From an uncultured Bacillota bacterium (lineage in GTDB: Bacteria; Bacillota; Clostridia; Peptostreptococcales; Anaerovoracaceae): a stretch of DNA of 64,000 nucleotides. Where the stretch lies: positions 186,001-250,000 of the forward strand of contig CAKMKG010000005.1 of the NCBI GenBank assembly GCA_927441425.1. The letters are read 5' to 3'. A program made the position numbers and the translations under genes. Under the pieces are notes generated by a model, which worked only from the letters and a program-made list of their open reading frames with translations, was not told the origin of the DNA and did no database searches. This document shows positions 32,506 to 41,048 of this stretch, piece by piece. Position 1 is the first letter of the stretch; every line of letters begins with the position of its first letter.

Positions 32506-34443
32506 TTAATCGATGGCCCATGCGGCAAAGAAACCTGCTCGCACGGTCTCACCGACTTGACCTATGGTTACGCAATCCCCGATTGATTTTGCGGAAGGAT
32601 ATTCCTCACAAATACGATCTGCCAGTGATTTGCGCGGTACTGTCCCGAAGGATACAATGATTGTGTCGGCTTTTACGGTCTGCCGGTTGCCGTCACTATC
32701 TTCTGTCAGCACACCATCTTCCTGAAATTCGAGTACTTTTGTATTTGTAAGCTTTTTCACGTTGTACTCATTCAATTTCTTCAAAAGAGCAATCCGGTTG
32801 ATGATCGCGGCATTCAGTGCGACATCACCCAGCATCTCGATGATCGTTACATCCTTTCCTTCCATTGCAAGTTCCAGCGCCGCATCGCATCCGGACAAGC
32901 CGCCGCCTGCAATAATCACATTTTTACCAACTTCACCACGGCGTTTCTTATGGGCATCCAATACTTCAATCACGGTTTTCCTGTCGATGCCCTTGATCGG
33001 TGGGATGAATGCGTTTGCACCGACGGCGACAATGATCTCGTCTGCATCCTTAAGCTCATTGGAACCTGCCGTGATCTCCGTATTGAGATGGATGTCGACG
33101 TTTAGCTGCTCCACCTGTCGGATCAGATAGTCAAGGAAATTATGTAATTGGTTTTTAAATGGAGGCGTTGCGGCAAGTGCAAGCTGCCCGCCGAGTACTT
33201 CACTTTTCTCGTAAAGCGATACATGATGGCCTTTTATTGCTGCAACCCTTGCCGCTTCCAGCCCTCCCGGTCCGCCGCCGATCACGACCACATTTTGGGG
33301 GTCAACGGTTTTGATTAGAGGGAATTCCTTTTCCTGCAAGGCTCGCGCATTTATGGAGCAGGATGGCCGCATCCCTGTAAAGGCTTTCATAATACAATAT
33401 TCATTGCAGCGGATACACGGACGAATATCCTTTTCCTTCCCGTGGAGGAGCTTGCCCGGCAATTCCGGATCCGCAATCAGTCCCCTTCCGATCATGAAAT
33501 AATCCGCTTTCCCTTTTTCCAGAGCGTCCGCCGCAGTATCTGGAGTAATGTTGTTCGTGATCAGAATCGGTTTATCCGTATATTTCTTTAGCACTTCGGC
33601 GTCCTCCATGGAGGGTGCGTCGCCGAGATAGGAAGGAGGGAACATCCAATCCCATGTTTCGTAGGACCCCGAGTCAATATCAAAGGCATCAATTTCCGAC
33701 TTGTCGAAAATCTTGATCAGTTCGATGGTGTCTTCCACCGTGCGACCCAATTCAAAATGATGCTGTGCAACAAAGCGGAAGAGTATCGGGTAATCGGGGC
33801 CCACTGCATCTCTTACCGCCTTTGCAATTTCCACAACGAACCGGGCCATATTTTCGTAACTGCCGCCATATTGGTCGGTCCTGTGATTCATGGACTTCAT
33901 CATAAACGAGTCAATCAGGTATCCGCCGTGGGCATGGATCTCTACACAGTCAAAGCCAATTTCTTTGGACATCCGTGCGGCAGTAGCATAGGCCTTGATC
34001 GTAAAGTCAATTTCCTCTATTGTCATTTCATAAGACAATTGGGTCGGGTCAAAAAATAGTGGAACTGCAGAAGCCGACGGTATTTTCCCTAGGGCGGGAC
34101 TTCCGTTTCTGCCTGCTCCTGCAACCAATTGATTGCATACCTTTGTACCATAGCCCTTTACGCGGTCAATCAACGGTCCCCAGCCTTTTTTCTGTTCCAC
34201 AGTACCTGCGATTTTTGCAAAGGCGTAGTGGGGGTCAATGTCCGGTGAGATTGCCTGGCCTTCCAGTATGATCATACCTACTCCACCGCGGGCTCGTTCT
34301 TCATAATAGTTCAATTGCGCAGGAGAAAGCGTATAATCCTGATTCCACACAAATGTAGTCATGGGACACATAACGAACCGGTTCTTTAACGGCATGTTTT
34401 TAATATAGGTTCTCTCAAAAAGTTTTGCGTATTTGGGGTTCAT
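32506..34443 (-). CDS. 2,4-dienoyl-CoA reductase-type Fe-S flavoenzyme (OYE family)
   Basis: 645 residues in the FadH/trimethylamine-dehydrogenase layout. Residues 1-360 form an FMN TIM barrel (LKNRFVMCPMTTFVWNQD; IHAHGGYLIDSFM; DQYGGSYENMARF). A 4Fe-4S site follows (RPCIRCNEYCIMK and RPSCSINARA). Then two dinucleotide-binding folds (VVIGGGPGGLEAARVAAIKG and IIAGGGLSGCDAALELA). It reduces an enoyl or dienoyl double bond with NAD(P)H. Substrate unknown; it could act on an unsaturated CoA ester or, like gut BaiCD, on other enones. AGGAGGTG precedes the ATG. It is divergent from a PucR regulator, which probably controls it. Confidence 0.88.
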   Translation of the reverse strand: MNPKYAKLFERTYIKNMPLKNRFVMCPMTTFVWNQDYTLSPAQLNYYEERARGGVGMIILEGQAISPDIDPHYAFAKIAGTVEQKKGWGPLIDRVKGYGTKVCNQLVAGAGRNGSPALGKIPSASAVPLFFDPTQLSYEMTIEEIDFTIKAYATAARMSKEIGFDCVEIHAHGGYLIDSFMMKSMNHRTDQYGGSYENMARFVVEIAKAVRDAVGPDYPILFRFVAQHHFELGRTVEDTIELIKIFDKSEIDAFDIDSGSYETWDWMFPPSYLGDAPSMEDAEVLKKYTDKPILITNNITPDTAADALEKGKADYFMIGRGLIADPELPGKLLHGKEKDIRPCIRCNEYCIMKAFTGMRPSCSINARALQEKEFPLIKTVDPQNVVVIGGGPGGLEAARVAAIKGHHVSLYEKSEVLGGQLALAATPPFKNQLHNFLDYLIRQVEQLNVDIHLNTEITAGSNELKDADEIIVAVGANAFIPPIKGIDRKTVIEVLDAHKKRRGEVGKNVIIAGGGLSGCDAALELAMEGKDVTIIEMLGDVALNAAIINRIALLKKLNEYNVKKLTNTKVLEFQEDGVLTEDSDGNRQTVKADTIIVSFGTVPRKSLADRICEEYPSAKSIGDCVTIGQVGETVRAGFFAAWAID

Positions 34444-34535
34444 GTTACACCTCCTGTATTTTATTTTTCTATACCGATTATATGCACAAGCACAAGGAAA
34501 GAACAGGTGATCAAAACTAAAATATTATGGTATAA

Positions 34536-34554
34536 TTTGTGACAGGATCACAAA
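34536..34554. promoter_or_regulatory. Palindromic operator between the reductase and pucR-like genes
   Basis: TTTGTGA, CAGGA, TCACAAA: a perfect 7-bp inverted repeat with a 5-bp centre, starting on the last base of a TATAAT box (34531-34536) for the plus-strand gene. It resembles CRP/FNR-type TGTGA-TCACA half-sites but with spacing one base shorter. Binding by the PucR protein is equally possible. Confidence 0.6.
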
Positions 34555-34586
34555 GACCGTATGATATAAAAAGGAGCTGTTAGATT

Positions 34587-36086
34587 ATGATGATGCTTTC
34601 CGAAATAACCGAATGGTTAAATAAGGAGCATGAAATTACCGGAATTTTTGCTCATAATTGCTTTATTACTGCGGCACAAGTATACTCCAATGAGAAGCAG
34701 GATCATTCCGAAAATGTTTTATATGTCGCGGATGCCGGGAGTTGTTTGCCCGATCGCGATTCTGCGATTAATCTGCTTTTGGTTTGCGACCATATTGCCT
34801 GTCACAACTGTAGAAGCGGCCCGGTGATATTGCACAGCGCAAAAGACATGGATGCTGTTTGCCGTGATATCAATACGGAAATCAACGGGCACGGGGTTGT
34901 CGATCACGCATTGTCAAAATTGATGGATCTGGTAAAGAATGATGACTTTCTTGAACCTGTTATGGATTACCTTTATTTACTATTTGGCAACCCCATCTCT
35001 TATTTTGATTATACCCATACAGTGCTCTCCTACCGGGAGGAAGGCCCGACGGGGATCTATATATGGGATCACTCCATGGAAAACCGTTATCTTGATCCGG
35101 GCATTGTCAATGACTGGTTTTTGAAAAGCGTGCATTTCATGGTGGATACAAAACAAACCGACCATACCGTGTTCGACGGAAACGTGGATTACTATGCATG
35201 TCCAGTGATGCATCACGAAACGCTGTATGGCTTCATCTGTATTTTAGCGATTCACGGGCCGCTTCAGGAGTATGAGCTTACGCTGCTGCAAAAAACAGCG
35301 AATCTGGTGGCCCTGGCGTATAACAGGCTCTCCTATAGCGCAGGCAACGGCGATTTCAGGGAAATTATCAAAGACATATTGGATGAAATAATCAAAGATG
35401 AATTTGAATTACAGGTTCGAATGGTGTCCAGAAACTGGATCGCAAATAAGAGATATCAGTTGATCGTCATCGATTTGACCAATGCCAGCGAAGAATATAC
35501 CCAATATGTTTTGGACGGTATAGACGGCATTTCAAGTAATATAAAAAAGCTCGTCTATCACCGTTATGTATTGGTTTTGCTGGAAAATTCGTATAAAAAG
35601 GATGACGTACTTGCCTATACAGAGAGATATGGGCTTTCCGCCGGCGTGAGTGACCAATTTGACCGCTTATTTGATATAAGAATACAATTTGCCAAGTCGA
35701 AGCAGGCACTTTTTATTGGTCGGATGCTTGGACATAAGCAAAATATCTTTTCTTACAGCCAATACCGCTTTGACGATATGCTCCACGCTTTTAATTCAGC
35801 AATGCGAAGCAACGCCTACTATCATCCCATGGTTGGAGAGCTTGAGACATACGATAAAAAGAATAAAACTGAGTTTATGAGAACACTTTTGGTCTACCTT
35901 GAAAACAGAAACAGCGTACATAAAGCAAGCGAAATTCTGCATCTTCATAAAAACACCGTAAATTATCGGATACAAAGAATTAAGGATTTATTTGGCCTTG
36001 ACTACAATAACGCCAATGATATGAATCATATTTTCTTGTCTCTCAAAATCAAAGAATTGGATGATATTTTCCATGCATGTCAATAA
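34587..36086 (+). CDS. PucR/CdaR-family transcriptional activator
   Basis: 499 residues. The N-terminal 240 residues are a sensor part of unclear family, with GAF-like character near 170-245. A GGDEF-like CdaR domain follows, then the C-terminal PucR HTH: VYLENRNSVHKASEILHLHK, NTVNYRIQRIKDLFGLDYN. Family members act on amino-acid, purine or carboxylate catabolism genes and often control the adjacent divergent gene. Here that is the OYE-type reductase, with a palindrome between them. AAAAAGGAGC precedes the ATG at 34587. It converges with ligD, stop codons nine bases apart. Confidence 0.88.
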   Translation: MMMLSEITEWLNKEHEITGIFAHNCFITAAQVYSNEKQDHSENVLYVADAGSCLPDRDSAINLLLVCDHIACHNCRSGPVILHSAKDMDAVCRDINTEINGHGVVDHALSKLMDLVKNDDFLEPVMDYLYLLFGNPISYFDYTHTVLSYREEGPTGIYIWDHSMENRYLDPGIVNDWFLKSVHFMVDTKQTDHTVFDGNVDYYACPVMHHETLYGFICILAIHGPLQEYELTLLQKTANLVALAYNRLSYSAGNGDFREIIKDILDEIIKDEFELQVRMVSRNWIANKRYQLIVIDLTNASEEYTQYVLDGIDGISSNIKKLVYHRYVLVLLENSYKKDDVLAYTERYGLSAGVSDQFDRLFDIRIQFAKSKQALFIGRMLGHKQNIFSYSQYRFDDMLHAFNSAMRSNAYYHPMVGELETYDKKNKTEFMRTLLVYLENRNSVHKASEILHLHKNTVNYRIQRIKDLFGLDYNNANDMNHIFLSLKIKELDDIFHACQ

Positions 36087-36094
36087 AACTCTAC

Positions 36095-38515
36095 TCATTT
36101 CAGTCGTTGACTAATCTGAAAAAAACCGTTCCACGGATCATTTCCGTTGATCCTCAACAGTGCATCTGCCATGGTGATACCATCGGGCGCCACTGTGTCA
36201 AGTTCTTCCCAGGTGATGGGCATGGAAACCCGAGCCCCGCTTCTTGCTCTTATGGAATAGGGCGCAATGCTTGTGGCACCTCTGCCATTGCGAATCCAAT
36301 CGATAAATATCTTATTTTCCCGGCTTGCCTTTCTGACATTGCTTGTGTAGCGGTCAGGCCACTTCTGTTCCATCACTACAGCAATCCGTCTGGCAAAATC
36401 GTGGAACGTCTCCCAGTCAGCGGTAGGCAGGAATGGTACGACGACATGGTAGCCCTTGCCTCCGCTGGTCTTGAGAAATGAGGTAAGGGAAAGCTGTTCC
36501 AAAACACTTTTTACGTCTCTCACACCTTGGCGCACCGTTTCCAAATCCATCCCTTCATCGGGGTCCAAGTCAAATACCATCATATCGGGCTTTTCCGGAT
36601 CGTCGGCACGGCTTCCCCAGGTATGAAACTCCAGGGTACCCATCTGTGCTTCATAGATGAGTCCGGAAGCATTCTCGATATAGAAGTACTCTTCTATTTT
36701 TCCTTTGCTGTTCGTGATTGGTATCGTGACCATTGCTTTGTTACCCGGTCCGGGATGCTTCTTAAAAAAGCAAGACTGAGAGATTCCCTTGGGACAGCGC
36801 ACTATGCTAAGGATTCTATTCCGCACATAGGGCAGCATGCGCTCCGAAACCTGTGCGTAATACCGGACCACATCAGCCTTTGTGATTTTCAGTTCTTCAA
36901 ACAGCACCTTGTCCGGGTTGGTGATCTTTATACCTCCGATGATCAGGTTCTTATTGTCGGTTGCAGGTCTTTCCTCTAACTGTACTTCATCCTCAACATG
37001 TTCCATTTTTATATCCCTCGGATCTTTATCCCTTCGAAGACCTTTAAAGCTCGCTTGCCGGAGTAGATTCTCTTCCGTCCATTCTGCAAATTTGATTTCC
37101 GCGACCAATACAGGCTCCAGCCAGGTTATTGTTTCGTTATTCTTTGGCTCGGGAGCATGCTTAAACGGTGCCGTTTTCCTTTTTATGCTTTGAAATTTTT
37201 CTCCCAGTTCTTCCATGCTTCGTGCGGTAAAGCCCGTTCCGGCACGTCCGGCAAAGACCAATTCCTCTCCTACATACACGCCGAGGAGTAGCGCACTTAC
37301 CCCACTTGTTTTTTTATCTGTGAGCGTATATCCCCCGATGACGAATTCCTGTCTTTTATCGCATTTCAGCTTGATCCAATCTCCATTTCTTGTTCCACTG
37401 TAAACGGAATTGGCTTTTTTCCCAACGATTCCTTCCATATCTGACTGACAGGCAGCGAGGAAGCTTGCCTTCCCATTTCCTTGGACATGTTGACTGTAAT
37501 AGAGGTTTTTGGGCGCATCCTCCATCAATGCTTTCAGCGTTTCTTTTCTGTCGATCAGAGATTGTCCTCTTATGTCTGCGCCATTCAACGCTAGGAGATC
37601 AAAGACGATATAGGTAAGGGTTTTTCCCTTAGGATTTCTCGTATAGTTTTGCAGTGCCTGAAAATCCGTCTTCCCTGACCCATCCGTGATCACCATCTCC
37701 CCGTCCAGAATCATCGCCCTTCCGGCAGCCCAATCAGTGAGGGAATACGCGATATCGGCAAACCGTTTTGTATAATCATTGCCGTTCCTAGTTATGAGCC
37801 GAACACGGTTGCCCTCCACATATGCAATAATCCTGTAGCCGTCGTATTTTAGCTCATACACCCACTCATCGCCCTCAGGAATCCCATTGACCAGTTTGGC
37901 AAGCTGGACGTTAACCTGATCAAAGGGATTCCTCGTGATTTTTTCATCCTCCCCTTCTTCAATTTCCAACATGGTGCGTCCGGTTCGGATGCTGGTGGTA
38001 AATGCAGAAAGCTCATCATTGGTATTGGCGTATTCATCTTTTTCTTTGAGCAAAAGCCAGTTATGCTTCGCCTCACCCGCTTTCGGTTTCAGTCGGATCA
38101 ACGCCCATTTCCCCTTGAGTCTTCTTCCCTTCAGAATAAATTTCAGCGAGCCAGAGCTGAGTCCTTCCTCCACATCCAGCTGAGGTTCCCAGGTCCCTTC
38201 ATCCCAAAGCATCACCACACCTCCGCCATATTCTCCCTTGGGAATCGTTCCCTCAAAGTTCCTGTATTCTAGGGGATGCGCCTCCACTTGTACGGCAAGT
38301 CTCTTGTCACGGGTGTTATAGGATGGTACCTTGGGCACCGCCCAGCTTAAAAGCGCCCCGTCCCATTCGAGTCGCAGGTCGTAGTGATCCCTTCGGGCTG
38401 CATGGTGCTGGACGACAAACTTCAAACGTTCTTCCGGCTCTTCCGCTCTTCCTTCCGGTTCGACCGTTTTTTCGAAATTTCTTTTTTGGTTGTATTCCTG
38501 TAGTTTTATTGGCAT
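36095..38515 (-). CDS. ligD: ATP-dependent DNA ligase D (NHEJ)
   Basis: 806 residues in the order phosphoesterase, ligase, polymerase. The PE domain has FVVQHHAARRDHYDLRLEWD (residues 33-52). The ligase nucleotidyl Lys is K223 in WVYELKYDGYRI, and ligase motif III-IV segments (AMILDGEMVITDGSG, MEGIVGKKANSVYSG) follow. The C-terminal primase-polymerase starts near 515 and has the catalytic pair in MMVFDLDPDEGMD. It joins double-strand breaks with Ku, for example in germinating spores. No Ku gene lies within this window. A sigma-G-like promoter precedes it. Order and size are as in the Pseudomonas type, not the shorter Bacillus LigD lacking PE. Confidence 0.95.
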   Translation of the reverse strand: MPIKLQEYNQKRNFEKTVEPEGRAEEPEERLKFVVQHHAARRDHYDLRLEWDGALLSWAVPKVPSYNTRDKRLAVQVEAHPLEYRNFEGTIPKGEYGGGVVMLWDEGTWEPQLDVEEGLSSGSLKFILKGRRLKGKWALIRLKPKAGEAKHNWLLLKEKDEYANTNDELSAFTTSIRTGRTMLEIEEGEDEKITRNPFDQVNVQLAKLVNGIPEGDEWVYELKYDGYRIIAYVEGNRVRLITRNGNDYTKRFADIAYSLTDWAAGRAMILDGEMVITDGSGKTDFQALQNYTRNPKGKTLTYIVFDLLALNGADIRGQSLIDRKETLKALMEDAPKNLYYSQHVQGNGKASFLAACQSDMEGIVGKKANSVYSGTRNGDWIKLKCDKRQEFVIGGYTLTDKKTSGVSALLLGVYVGEELVFAGRAGTGFTARSMEELGEKFQSIKRKTAPFKHAPEPKNNETITWLEPVLVAEIKFAEWTEENLLRQASFKGLRRDKDPRDIKMEHVEDEVQLEERPATDNKNLIIGGIKITNPDKVLFEELKITKADVVRYYAQVSERMLPYVRNRILSIVRCPKGISQSCFFKKHPGPGNKAMVTIPITNSKGKIEEYFYIENASGLIYEAQMGTLEFHTWGSRADDPEKPDMMVFDLDPDEGMDLETVRQGVRDVKSVLEQLSLTSFLKTSGGKGYHVVVPFLPTADWETFHDFARRIAVVMEQKWPDRYTSNVRKASRENKIFIDWIRNGRGATSIAPYSIRARSGARVSMPITWEELDTVAPDGITMADALLRINGNDPWNGFFQISQRLK

Positions 38516-38564
38516 TTTATATTACTTACCTTTTGATATCCTTACGCTAGATTAAGTCTTCTTG

Positions 38565-38593
38565 TATTATCCCTGCTTCTATGAGAGTTATTC
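38565..38593 (-). promoter_or_regulatory. Possible sigma-G-type promoter of ligD
   Basis: On the minus strand GAATA (38593-38589), 17-bp spacer, GATAATA (38571-38565). This matches the sigma-G pattern GHATR/CATWHTA except for the first base of the -10. The leader to the ATG is about 50 nt. Sigma-G control of Ku-LigD is known in Bacillus subtilis. A weak sigma-A reading (GATAAT) is the alternative. Confidence 0.4.
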
Positions 38594-38672
38594 ATCGAAA
38601 ATACCAGCAAGTAGCAATTTCAGGTGCTTTCGAATAGTATAAAGCATAACCTATTATGAGGAGATGAAATAA

Positions 38673-39182
38673 ATGATAATTCCATCAACGGGGAGTATAC
38701 AAAAAACGCCTTTCGTTGCGACACCGGTTGAATCCGTTTTATTAACCGCAGTACCATTAAATGTTCAAAAAAGTTTTTCGGCATCGGTTTCAGATTTAAT
38801 AACAATTGATGCTCCCGCTGGCAGCACGATCACCGAACTTTTAAGTGCTCATGCAAATATCTATCCAGGGGGCATGATGGTTTCAGAAGTGTCAGGTAAT
38901 TACGTTTTGCAATTCAGAACAACAATTTTCTTCACTGTTGAGATAGATAACGGAAACGTAATATTGCTATCAAATGTGATTGATGTTGTTGGTGAAATAG
39001 GTCCTGTGGCTGACATTCCAGTTATCCCAACTCCACCAGTAACGGCACCTGTAATCGGCACCAGTAATACCGCAATCAGCCCTGGCGGAACCTCTGTAGT
39101 TGGTACAATTACAGTTGGCGCCTTTAATATGAATGTAACTCAATTAATGAGCTTGAATGTCGTCATAAATCCAGAAATCTAA
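38673..39182 (+). CDS. Uncharacterised beta-rich protein with Pro-rich linker (169 aa)
   Basis: I do not recognise a family. There is no clear signal peptide or membrane span. Residues 20-110 alternate short beta-strand-like segments (SVLLTAVPLNVQKSFSASVS, YVLQFRTTIFFTVEID). Then comes a linker PVADIPVIPTPPVTAPVIG and a second strand-rich piece (GGTSVVGTITVGAFNMNVTQ). The composition (Val, Thr, Ile, Ser, few charges, no Cys) resembles surface or spore-coat structural proteins, which is only an impression. GAGGAGATG lies eight bases before the ATG. It is AT-richer than ligD, and is divergent from it. A hairpin separates it from the next small gene. Confidence 0.6.
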   Translation: MIIPSTGSIQKTPFVATPVESVLLTAVPLNVQKSFSASVSDLITIDAPAGSTITELLSAHANIYPGGMMVSEVSGNYVLQFRTTIFFTVEIDNGNVILLSNVIDVVGEIGPVADIPVIPTPPVTAPVIGTSNTAISPGGTSVVGTITVGAFNMNVTQLMSLNVVINPEI

Positions 39183-39189
39183 TATAAAA

Positions 39190-39214
39190 ATGAGTACTCG
39201 CATTGAGTACTCAT
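39190..39214 (+). other. Perfect 10-bp hairpin between two small genes
   Basis: ATGAGTACTC, loop GCATT, GAGTACTCAT, beginning 8 bp after the 169-residue gene's stop. It lacks a U-run, so it may be a weak terminator, an mRNA stabiliser or a protein site. Confidence 0.5.
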
Positions 39215-39237
39215 ACATAGAGGGAGGATTATAAAAG

Positions 39238-39468
39238 GTGGAAAATATCTTTGGAAAAATGATGAGAAGAATAAAGCCTAAGCATAAAATATTCTTACAA
39301 AAAATTGATCAAGAGTATATTATACTCATAACCCCTTATCAAAACCAAGAGGGGTTAACATCACTGATAACAGATAAGGTCAAATTAACAAATTACGTCA
39401 GAAACAAGGAACTACGCCCTAAAATTATTACACATGAATGCGAACTAAAATTTAAATTGAAAGAATAA
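39238..39468 (+). CDS. Uncharacterised small basic protein (76 aa)
   Basis: The start is GTG at 39238, with AGGGAGGA about nine bases upstream. The product is very Lys-rich (MRRIKPKHKIFLQKI; C-terminal CELKFKLKE) with a mixed helix/strand pattern and no membrane span. I do not recognise the family. The strongly positive charge could mean nucleic-acid binding, but there is no motif to support this. It shares an AT-rich composition with the 169-residue gene upstream and lies 55 bp after it, so both may be recently acquired or co-transcribed. Confidence 0.5.
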   Translation: MENIFGKMMRRIKPKHKIFLQKIDQEYIILITPYQNQEGLTSLITDKVKLTNYVRNKELRPKIITHECELKFKLKE

Positions 39469-39481
39469 TATGATGCACCAA

Positions 39482-39940
39482 TTATTTTTCAATCATCTCG
39501 TACATTTCTTCTACCGTATCCGGCACTTCAGAAAAGTCTCCCCGCATCATCTTTAAAGTCATTCGTTCATTATTGATCTCATCTGCAGTTCTAATTCCCA
39601 TTTTTCTTATGATCGGAAGCGGTGGGCACCACCCTTGCAGCGCATGCTGCAAAAGAAAGAAGCTGACCATTCCGGTAAGAAAGAAGGCTTTGCTTTTCTT
39701 TAATCCCAGGATTGAACTAATCAAAATAATTGAAGCCGCATTTGCTTCTAAAAACCGTTCTGTATCCCATTCCTTACTCAATTCATTGATACAATGATTC
39801 AACATCTTATTATTCGTTCTTTGATACCCATGAAGTTCATTCAGTTCACAAAGCGTTTGTTCTTTGATCGCTTGGTTTACCTTGGGATTTGTATTATTCT
39901 GCACTCTCTTATCCGTTGGTGGTAGTGTTCTCATGTTCAT
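39482..39940 (-). CDS. DUF2892-like protein with short membrane segment (152 aa)
   Basis: Start 39940 (MNMRTLPPTD) is favoured because GAAAGGA precedes it; the ATG at 40036 would extend it 32 residues without a site. Residues 75-115 form a hydrophobic hairpin (AASIILISSILGLKKSKAFF, LTGMVSFFLLQHAL). GWCPPLPIIRKMGIRTADEI follows, resembling the GxCP(L)xxxLG(I)xT ending of DUF2892/YgaP-type proteins. The C-terminus is an acidic helix (MRGDFSEVPDTVEEMYEMIE). Function of the family is uncertain, often linked to sulfur handling. Assignment is tentative. Confidence 0.6.
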   Translation of the reverse strand: MNMRTLPPTDKRVQNNTNPKVNQAIKEQTLCELNELHGYQRTNNKMLNHCINELSKEWDTERFLEANAASIILISSILGLKKSKAFFLTGMVSFFLLQHALQGWCPPLPIIRKMGIRTADEINNERMTLKMMRGDFSEVPDTVEEMYEMIEK

Positions 39941-40044
39941 AACAATTGAATCCTTTCTTTCCATTAAGCTACTATCATTATTTACGCTGTTAACAAATAA
40001 AATACCAATTGATATGTTGAGAGCAGCGGAACTCATTCAGGCAC

Positions 40045-40072
40045 AAAAAAAGTCGCCGTCCTAATGGACGAC
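40045..40072 (-). terminator. Terminator carried with the duplicated chemoreceptor tail
   Basis: Minus-strand RNA: GTCGTCC, loop ATTA, GGACGGC, GAC and seven U. Nearly identical to the terminator at 41021-41048, so it was copied along with the gene fragment. It now ends the terC transcript. Confidence 0.8.
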
Positions 40073-40177
40073 GCTTCGATCGCTCAGCAAGGCGATGCTT
40101 CCCTTGCTTTCCTTAAATCGGCCTACCATTTCTTTTAGAAGCTCCGCCTGCCCTTTCTCTCTTTCTTCAGTCACAGC
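40061..40177 (-). pseudogene. Duplicated C-terminal fragment of the chemoreceptor gene
   Basis: One frame reads about 37 codons, TEEREKGQAELLKEM then [21 protein letters not shown] and stop. The intact receptor ends [15 protein letters not shown] then [16 protein letters not shown]. About two-thirds of the residues agree, and the shared DNA continues through the terminator. The fragment has no start and begins inside the 3' end of terC. It is the remnant of a second receptor copy. Confidence 0.8.
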
Positions 40178-40856
40178 AATTTTCGATAATGCATCTTTTT
40201 CTTTCCCTTCGGCCTGCCAGTAGAATACCTATTATGACGAGAGCTATGAAAAGATATTTTAATTCCATCCTTCCAAATAAGTTATGGAGATCGGGCTCTT
40301 CGGTTATCATCTTTCCCGCAGTATAAGCAATCACCGCAGCCCCGAGGTCGATAATCAGAGGAAAGCGGTTTATTAGTCTGATAATAAGAGTGCTGCCAAA
40401 CACCATAATTGGAATACTGATACCAAGTCCGATAACTACCATGGTGTAGCTACCATGAGATGCACCTGCGATGGCTAAAATGTTATCAAGTCCCATAACA
40501 GCATCAGCGATCATTATCGTAATAACGGCGGAAAACAAAGACTCATGGCACTTTACAGAATCGTGATTCTGTGGCTTCGCCAATAATTTATATGAGATCC
40601 AAATCAATAGGATACCTCCGCCCACCATAAGTCCCTTAATCTGAAGAAGCCAGACAATAGCCAATGTTGCCAAAATACGAATTACAATTGCTCCGGCAGT
40701 TCCAAAGCATATCGCTTTCATCTGTATATTCCGGGGCAGGTTCCGACAGGCTAAGCCGATAACAATCGCGTTATCACCGGCAAGAACGAGATCAATCATT
40801 ACAATCGATAAAATCCCTGAGAAGAATTGCGTCAATGGCAGTCCCATTATCTCCAT
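40167..40856 (-). CDS. TerC-family membrane protein (YjbE type)
   Basis: 229 residues with about seven membrane spans. Family marks are the two Asp-bearing motifs MIDLVLAGDNAIVIGLACR and VITIMIADAVMGLDNILAIA and the loop WISYKLLAKPQ. TerC/YjbE proteins are thought to export manganese or to load metal into exoenzymes. No yybP-ykoY manganese riboswitch could be recognised upstream. The 3' end overlaps by about 11 bases the remnant of a duplicated chemoreceptor tail, and the gene uses the copied terminator. This suggests that terC arrived between two receptor copies or replaced most of one. Confidence 0.9.
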   Translation of the reverse strand: MEIMGLPLTQFFSGILSIVMIDLVLAGDNAIVIGLACRNLPRNIQMKAICFGTAGAIVIRILATLAIVWLLQIKGLMVGGGILLIWISYKLLAKPQNHDSVKCHESLFSAVITIMIADAVMGLDNILAIAGASHGSYTMVVIGLGISIPIMVFGSTLIIRLINRFPLIIDLGAAVIAYTAGKMITEEPDLHNLFGRMELKYLFIALVIIGILLAGRRERKRCIIENCCD

Positions 40857-41020
40857 ACGTTTCTTTACCTTTCATTGTCGAAGCTTTGAATAAATACATT
40901 CTATACACGAACCATTATATTCATGCCTTTTTTCTAGAGTTTATAACTATTAATACAACCAGCTTCTGAAGAAAGCTGCCACCGGAATTGAATTTGGATG
41001 GAGCGGAGCACATTCAGCAC

Positions 41021-41048
41021 AAAAAAAGTCGCCGTCCTAATGGACTAC
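41021..41048 (-). terminator. Terminator of the chemoreceptor gene
   Basis: Minus-strand RNA: GUAGUCC, loop AUUA, GGACGGC, GAC, U7. One mismatch in a 7-bp stem, overlapping the stop codon region. Confidence 0.75.

Noticed and set aside
36095-38515. Ku gene adjacent to ligD
   Set aside because: The flanking genes are a PucR regulator and orphan small proteins; no Ku-like sequence was seen in the 64 kb.
38645-38653. CATAACCTA as a sigma-K/E -10 for the 169-residue gene
   Set aside because: No matching -35 at the right distance, and it lies only 20 bp before the ATG.
40857-41020. yybP-ykoY manganese riboswitch before terC
   Set aside because: Family members often have one, but I could not find its conserved core; the region is AT-rich leader plus the MCP terminator.
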